Assembly: GCA_002427815.1 (NCBI GenBank) | Contig: DIZF01000021.1 | Coordinates: 1-64,000, forward strand | Length of the DNA: 64,000 nucleotides | Reading direction: 5' to 3' | Source: Ramlibacter tataouinensis | GTDB taxonomy: Bacteria; Pseudomonadota; Gammaproteobacteria; Burkholderiales; Burkholderiaceae_C | Shown here: piece after piece, positions 59,585 through 64,000 of the stretch | Layout of the letters: each line of letters opens with the position of its first letter | How positions within the stretch are numbered: the stretch's first letter is position 1 | Made by a program: the position numbers and the translations under genes | The notes under the pieces: model-generated | The model's database searches: none | Told to the model about the DNA's origin: nothing | What the model saw: only the letters and a program-made list of their open reading frames with translations

Positions 59585-60844
59585 TCAATTCGCCAACCAC
59601 CGCCGCAATTGCTGGTACACCGACTTGCTGGCCAACAGGTCCAGATGATGGATGCCCCGGCCTGTCCACTGGTGCGAGGCCGGGATGTGCAGGTCGCGGG
59701 TGGGCTTCGCATGCCGGCCCAGTGCGCTCGCCAGCGGCACCAGCCCGTCGCCCAGCCAGTCGCTGCCCAGCAGGCGCGCCGCCGTGGCCCGGCCCGGAAT
59801 CCGCACTGCGTCATCGCCCTCGCTGTCCTGCGAAGGGCCCAGCGTGCCGGCCACCGCGTAACAAGCGACTCCCGCGGGCAAAGCCACCATACTGCGCGTG
59901 TCGCGCTGGGCAAACCGGCTGTCCGCCCAATCCTCGTCGAGCAGGTTGCCATGGCGCAGGTCGGTGATGCCGGCACTGCGCAATCCGCTCAGGCGAGTGA
60001 AGGGCGCCGCGTAGGAACCAAGCCCCAAGCCCCGGTGCAGCCAGTTGCCACCGCGCTCCAGCGGCGCACCGTGGTGCGGCGTGCCCAGGAATACCAGATG
60101 ACGCAGGTGCTTCGGCCAGGCCATATCCGCCTGCGCGGCCTGGTGCACTGCGCTGCGGGCGACAAGGCCGCCCATGCTGTGGCCGATGAGGGTCAAGGTC
60201 TGCACCGGCACCGGCCAGTCCTGCAGCAGCCGCTCCAGCTGCGCCGCCAGCTCCCGCCCATTGGTGGAGACATGCAGGCCCGAGTTGTAGCGCGCGTAAA
60301 CCGCCGTGAGGCCCAGCGCCTGCGCCAGCATCTGGCCGTGGTCGTGGCCCCCACGCGTCCACTGACGGTCGTTCATGCACAGGCCGTGGATCAGCAGCAG
60401 CACATGCGGCCCGGGCAAGGGCAACTGGGCAGAATCGCAGCGGGCACCACGACGCAGCAATTGCATCCTGATCGCCAGCGGATTGGCAGTGCGCTCCAGG
60501 TGGTCGCCCACCACACCGTTGAGCGCTGCGACCCGCGCGTCGCGACCCGGTCCGGCCTGGGTCTCGGGCAGGCTTTGCAGCGAAGCCTCCAGCACGGTTT
60601 GCAGACCGGCCAGGGCCGCATCCAGCCCCTTGCCGACCAGTTGGGTGGTGCCGCGGATTCCGCGGTAGACGAGCGCCGGGATACCGCCCGCGGCTGCTTC
60701 GGGCATCTTGCGCCAGGGCAGTGCCGCGCGCGCAATGCGCTGGTGCATCGCCTCGACAATGCCGGTCACCCCGTGCACGCCGTCGACGACCAGCCGGACC
60801 CCGCCGCGCACATCGCCCAGCATGCCGGCCGGGCGCCTGGGCAT
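59585..60844 (-). CDS. Alpha/beta-hydrolase, lipase-like
   Basis: 419 residues. N-terminal ~140 residues are helical and non-conserved. Then an alpha/beta-hydrolase core: VLLLIHGLCMNDRQWT (oxyanion), LTLIGHSMGGLVARSA (GxSxG nucleophile), FLGTPHHGAPLERGG, and late charged residues (SDWLGDGLVPLAS, GIHHLDLLAS) that can supply Asp and His. The pattern resembles PGAP1-like/triacylglycerol lipases. No signal peptide is evident. It lies between the SGNH gene and a small Lys/Pro-rich gene. Confidence 0.84.
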   Translation of the reverse strand: MPRRPAGMLGDVRGGVRLVVDGVHGVTGIVEAMHQRIARAALPWRKMPEAAAGGIPALVYRGIRGTTQLVGKGLDAALAGLQTVLEASLQSLPETQAGPGRDARVAALNGVVGDHLERTANPLAIRMQLLRRGARCDSAQLPLPGPHVLLLIHGLCMNDRQWTRGGHDHGQMLAQALGLTAVYARYNSGLHVSTNGRELAAQLERLLQDWPVPVQTLTLIGHSMGGLVARSAVHQAAQADMAWPKHLRHLVFLGTPHHGAPLERGGNWLHRGLGLGSYAAPFTRLSGLRSAGITDLRHGNLLDEDWADSRFAQRDTRSMVALPAGVACYAVAGTLGPSQDSEGDDAVRIPGRATAARLLGSDWLGDGLVPLASALGRHAKPTRDLHIPASHQWTGRGIHHLDLLASKSVYQQLRRWLAN

Positions 60845-60860
60845 ACTCGCCAGCCGCCCG

Positions 60861-61004
60861 TTACTTGGTCTTGGGCTTGCCGCGCGGAATCACCGCGGTG
60901 ACGGGCGGGGTCGGGCGGTCCGAAGTGGACGGCGGCTTGGGCGGCGAAGTGTCCTTCTTGGGTTTCTTCGTCATTTTGTTGCTGTGCTGTTCGCCTTTGG
61001 CCAT
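60861..61004 (-). CDS. Small Lys/Pro-rich protein (MAKG...KKPKK type)
   Basis: 47 residues, start MAKGEQHSNKMTKKPKK, very basic, with a Pro/Ser/Thr-rich middle and RGKPKTK end. GGAGG stands 5 bases before the ATG at 61004. Similar short proteins beginning MAKG-x-x-SNKE-type are widespread in Proteobacteria without known role. It is too short for many gene finders. It is the first gene of a minus-strand unit with the two hydrolases, 16 bases upstream of the lipase-like gene. Confidence 0.75.
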   Translation of the reverse strand: MAKGEQHSNKMTKKPKKDTSPPKPPSTSDRPTPPVTAVIPRGKPKTK

Positions 61005-61196
61005 AGGGCCTCCATGGGTCGGGGGAAACGGATGGGTGATGTTAAGGCAGAAATGCCATGGCCATGCAGCTCCTGTACAGTCCTTCGGGTCATGCGCGAG
61101 CGCGCCCCAACGTTCGCGCAGCCGTCATCCGCCGAGTGAAGCGCGCCGGTCTCGCCTCCGAATTCCCGCGCGCCGCTCCCAACACGAAGGATTTTC

Positions 61197-62141
61197 ATGA
61201 GCCTCCAGCAATCCGATCTCGAAGTGGTGCCGCGCGACCTCACAGCGTACCGCCAGGGCAACACCGGCATCGATTACGTGCACCGCTTCGACTCCGGCCG
61301 GCCCGGCCCACATGTGCTGGTCAATGCGTTGACCCATGGCAACGAGGTGTGCGGCATGGTCGCGGCGACGCACCTGCTCGACTCGGGCGTGCAGCCCGCC
61401 ATCGGAACGCTGACGGTGAGCTTCGCCAACGTGCCGGCTTATGAATCGTTCGACCCGGCCAAGCCCTTCGACAGCCGCCAGCTCGTGCACAACTTCAACC
61501 GCGTCTGGTCGCCGCAATGGCTGGACGGAAGCGAGGACAGCCCGGAACTGCGGCGCGCCCGCGCCATGCGGCCGGTGGTGTCCACGGCCGATCACATCCT
61601 GGATCTGCACTCCACCTCGCAGCCGGTGCAGCCATTCTGGGTCTACCCCGCCTTCGAGCGCAATGCCGCGGCGGCCCTGGCCATCGGCCGGCCCGATGTG
61701 CACCTGGTCATGCCCAGGGGCCTGGGCAGCGGGACGCCGGTGATCCAGCACGGAGCGCACGGTGAGGCAAGCGGTGCCGGCGTCGCCCTGGTGGCCGAAT
61801 GCGGCCAGCACTTCCTGCGCGCCACGTCCGACCTGGCGATCGAGGTGACGCTGGATTTCCTGGCGCACTTCGGGCTGATCCAGCGCGATCCCGCGGCCGC
61901 CGCGCCGGGTCCGCAACGGCGGTTTGAACTGCTGGAAACCCGTCTCATCCAGACCGAGGCCTTCCGCTTCGTGCGGCCGCTGGTCGGCTTCGAGGAATTC
62001 GCGCAGGGCGAGCTCATTGCGACGGATGGTCCGGATGAAATCCGCGCGCCCTGCGACCGCTGCACCATCTTCATGCCGGCCCGCTCGGTGATCGTCGGTC
62101 GCGAAGCGGTCTACCTGACCAAGCCCCTGCCACCGCGCTGA
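61197..62141 (+). CDS. AstE/AspA-family deacylase (succinylglutamate desuccinylase/aspartoacylase-like)
   Basis: 314 residues of the M14 zinc-hydrolase type. Zinc ligands appear in LTHGNEVCG (HxxE), and later in DHILDLHST (H), with VALVAECGQHF as a conserved glutamate/histidine segment and FRFVRPLVGFEEF toward the C-terminal beta domain. It would remove an acyl group from an N-acylated amino acid; which one is not settled. Start ATG at 61197 after GAAGGA. It overlaps the histidine kinase gene by 31 bases, tail to tail. Confidence 0.85.
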   Translation: MSLQQSDLEVVPRDLTAYRQGNTGIDYVHRFDSGRPGPHVLVNALTHGNEVCGMVAATHLLDSGVQPAIGTLTVSFANVPAYESFDPAKPFDSRQLVHNFNRVWSPQWLDGSEDSPELRRARAMRPVVSTADHILDLHSTSQPVQPFWVYPAFERNAAAALAIGRPDVHLVMPRGLGSGTPVIQHGAHGEASGAGVALVAECGQHFLRATSDLAIEVTLDFLAHFGLIQRDPAAAAPGPQRRFELLETRLIQTEAFRFVRPLVGFEEFAQGELIATDGPDEIRAPCDRCTIFMPARSVIVGREAVYLTKPLPPR

Positions 62142-64000
62142 ACTTGCGCTACGGCGGAGGCGAAAGCGGCGGGGTTGGCGCAGGGCAACAGAAAGCAGAT
62201 GCGTACGCGCTTGCCTGCCGCCGCCTCCGCCCAGATGCTGCCGCCGTGCGCCTCCACGATCGAGCGGCAGATCGAGAGCCCGAGCCCGGCGCCGCGCAGG
62301 TCACCGCGGCCTGCCTGCCAGAACGGCTTGAACATGCTCTCCAGTTCCTTGCCGGAAAGCTCGGGGCCGCTGTTCGTCACGCAATAGCGCACCCCTCCCG
62401 ACTGCGCCTCGGCGCGCACCACCACCTCGCCGGGCGCAGCGGTGAACTTGAGCGCGTTGTCGAACAGATTGGTGAACACGCGCAGGATGCGGTTGGCGTC
62501 GGCGTGGATGAGAGGGAGCTCGCCGACAACCTGGACCTCGAATGCGATGCCTTCGCGCTCGAACAGCGGCCGGGCCGCATCGCCAGCCTTGTCAAGCAGC
62601 GCGGCTGCGTTTGCCGGCACGATCTTCAGCGCCGAACGGTCGGTTCGCGCGACCGCGACGCCCAGCAGGTCGTTCACCAGTCCCGACATCTGGCGCGCGA
62701 TATCGGTCAGGGTCGAGGCCATGGCGCGGACCGGCTCGCCTCCGGCCAACGCCCGCGCCTTCAGTTCGAGCGTGGCCGCCATCGTCATGATGGCGCTCAA
62801 CGGGCTGCGCAGGTCGTGGGTCACCACCGCCAGGATGTCCTCGCGATCGCGCACCGCCGCGCGCAGCTGCTCCTGGGTCTGGTGCAAGGCGGTGATGTCC
62901 TCGTTGACGGCGACGGCCCCGGCGATGTCGCCGGCCTGCGAGCGAATCGGTGCCGCCCAGCTGATCACGGTCTTGAAGGAACCATCGAACGACCGGATGC
63001 GGATCAGTTCGCGCCGGGAAGTCTCTCCCTGCCGGACCGCGCGGGCGATACCCCACTCGTCCGGTGCGAGCGGCTTTCCGGTTTCCACCGACCATCCCTC
63101 CACCTCGCCGTCATGCGCGGGTTTCGCGGACGGGCCGCCCTGCCAGATGCGCTGGCCGGCCGGGTTGACCTCGGTGATGCTGCCGTCGCGGTCGGTAATC
63201 CACAGGCCCACCGGAAGCAGGTCGAACACCGTGCGGAACAATTGCTCGCTTGCGCGCTGCTTTTCCTGCGCTTCATGCAATGCAGTGATGTCTTCGTTCA
63301 CGACGATCGCGCCGGTGATGGCGCCGTTCTCGTCGCGCAGGGGCGCAGCCGCGTTGATGATGGTCTTGAACGAACCGTCGAAGCAGTGGATGCGCACCAG
63401 CTCCCCGAGGCAGGTCTCGCCTTTGCTGAGAGCACGCGCAAGTGCCCATTCCTGGGCCGGAATGGGCTTGCCCGTGTCCACCCACCAGCCCCTGTCCTCG
63501 AACTCGGCAACGGGAATGCAGTGGGCACCGCGCCAGATGCGCTCGGCCGCCGGGTTGTGGCTGACGATGTTTCCCGACCTGTCGGCCACCCAGATCCCCA
63601 CCGGCAGCACGTCGAACATCCCTTTGAGCAGGCGCTCGCTCTCGCGGACCGACTGCTCCAGGCGCATGTGTTCGCTCATGTCCTGGAACACGGCGACGCC
63701 GCCGATGATGCGGCCTTCATCGTCAAGAATCGGCGCGGCACTGCCGAGGGCGGGAACCTGCGAACCGTCCGGCCGCCGGACCAGCTGCTCCTCCCCGATG
63801 ACGGTTTCGCCTCGCATGACCCGCGAGGCCACGAGTTCTTCGCGCGGCACGGGCCTGCCGTCGGGATAGAAGATGCGGTCGACGTACTGCGCGCTGCCGG
63901 TGCCCGGCATGAGCTTCATGCCCAGAAGGTCCTCGGTCCGGCGATTACCGGTCACAGTCCCGCCGGGCTCGAAGAGCAACACGCCCAGCGGCAGGGTGTC
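62111..64000 (-). CDS. Multi-PAS sensor histidine kinase (N terminus beyond the window)
   Basis: At least 629 residues; the frame runs off the right edge with no start required inside, and the codons there (DTLPLGVLLFEP) continue a PAS domain. It has three consecutive PAS/PAC modules (each ending in ITGAIVVNEDITAL-like or GVAVFQDMSEH), then the HisKA H-box VVTHDLRSPLSAI and an HATPase with N box NLFDNALKF, G1/G2 RGAGLGLSICRSIVEAHGG. No membrane helix is seen, so it senses a cytoplasmic signal or redox. No response regulator is in the window. Its 3' end overlaps the neighbouring deacylase gene. Confidence 0.9.
   Translation of the reverse strand, partial: DTLPLGVLLFEPGGTVTGNRRTEDLLGMKLMPGTGSAQYVDRIFYPDGRPVPREELVASRVMRGETVIGEEQLVRRPDGSQVPALGSAAPILDDEGRIIGGVAVFQDMSEHMRLEQSVRESERLLKGMFDVLPVGIWVADRSGNIVSHNPAAERIWRGAHCIPVAEFEDRGWWVDTGKPIPAQEWALARALSKGETCLGELVRIHCFDGSFKTIINAAAPLRDENGAITGAIVVNEDITALHEAQEKQRASEQLFRTVFDLLPVGLWITDRDGSITEVNPAGQRIWQGGPSAKPAHDGEVEGWSVETGKPLAPDEWGIARAVRQGETSRRELIRIRSFDGSFKTVISWAAPIRSQAGDIAGAVAVNEDITALHQTQEQLRAAVRDREDILAVVTHDLRSPLSAIMTMAATLELKARALAGGEPVRAMASTLTDIARQMSGLVNDLLGVAVARTDRSALKIVPANAAALLDKAGDAARPLFEREGIAFEVQVVGELPLIHADANRILRVFTNLFDNALKFTAAPGEVVVRAEAQSGGVRYCVTNSGPELSGKELESMFKPFWQAGRGDLRGAGLGLSICRSIVEAHGGSIWAEAAAGKRVRICFLLPCANPAAFASAVAQVQRGGRGLVR

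Overview
The window is high-GC bacterial chromosome (roughly two thirds GC by eye) densely packed with housekeeping genes. Gene content and order point to a betaproteobacterium of the Burkholderiales, most like the Comamonadaceae. The evidence is the fimV-asd-leuB-leuD-entericidin-leuC run, sdhCDABE-gltA back to back with a GntR regulator and mdh-(CitE-like)-acnB, a standalone second infA, and feoAB followed by a DUF6587 protein. I place it by recognising these proteins, not by a database search. I see no tRNA, rRNA, CRISPR array, insertion sequence, prophage or replication origin.

Region 1 (1-8.8 kb, all minus strand): fimV, asd, leuB, leuD, an entericidin lipoprotein, leuC and a LysR regulator, i.e. 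the end of leucine synthesis, aspartate semialdehyde formation and a polar pilus/peptidoglycan hub protein. Region 2 (8.8-26 kb) is a TCA-cycle supercluster. The minus-strand operon sdhC-sdhD-sdhA-sdhB-sdhE-gltA ends at a clear terminator. A GntR/UTRA regulator follows, whose promoter spacer holds a perfect palindrome. Diverging from it are mdh, a CitE-like lyase, an unknown secreted protein and acnB, then serC-serA, acnA and a flavin monooxygenase. Together they encode citrate synthase, both aconitases, succinate and malate dehydrogenases and the serine branch.

Region 3 (27-33 kb): the kynurenine operon kynB-kynU-kynA with ATGA start/stop overlaps, a small Myb/SANT-like gene behind a perfect LexA-type box, argD-argF with a terminator-like hairpin in the leader, and rpsT. 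Region 4 (33-43 kb): murJ, a SirB1/transglutaminase-like protein, an MFS transporter with purM, and the coupled operon perM-hda-HAD hydrolase-pcnB-folK. Region 5 (43-49 kb): a minus-strand redox group (2Fe-2S ferredoxin, two-heme and three-heme cytochromes c, a phosphatase), then GNAT, DUF808 and methyltransferase genes and a possible 56-residue peptide.

Region 6 (49-54 kb, minus strand): feoA-feoB-DUF6587 behind a Fur-like box, then a PA2779-type membrane protein, a C39-like lipoprotein peptidase (PA2778 family) and a DUF4864 protein. Region 7 (54-64 kb): a ribosome-hibernation-like protein, an esterase, an SRPBCC protein, gshA, a conserved small gene with infA, a CigR-like protein, two esterase/lipase-type hydrolases with a tiny Lys/Pro-rich protein, an AstE/AspA-type deacylase and a multi-PAS histidine kinase that runs off the right edge. 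The least understood parts are the feo-linked Cys-rich protein, the PA2778/PA2779 pair, the LexA-box gene, the secreted protein inside the TCA operon and the dispersed GGGACAG palindromes.
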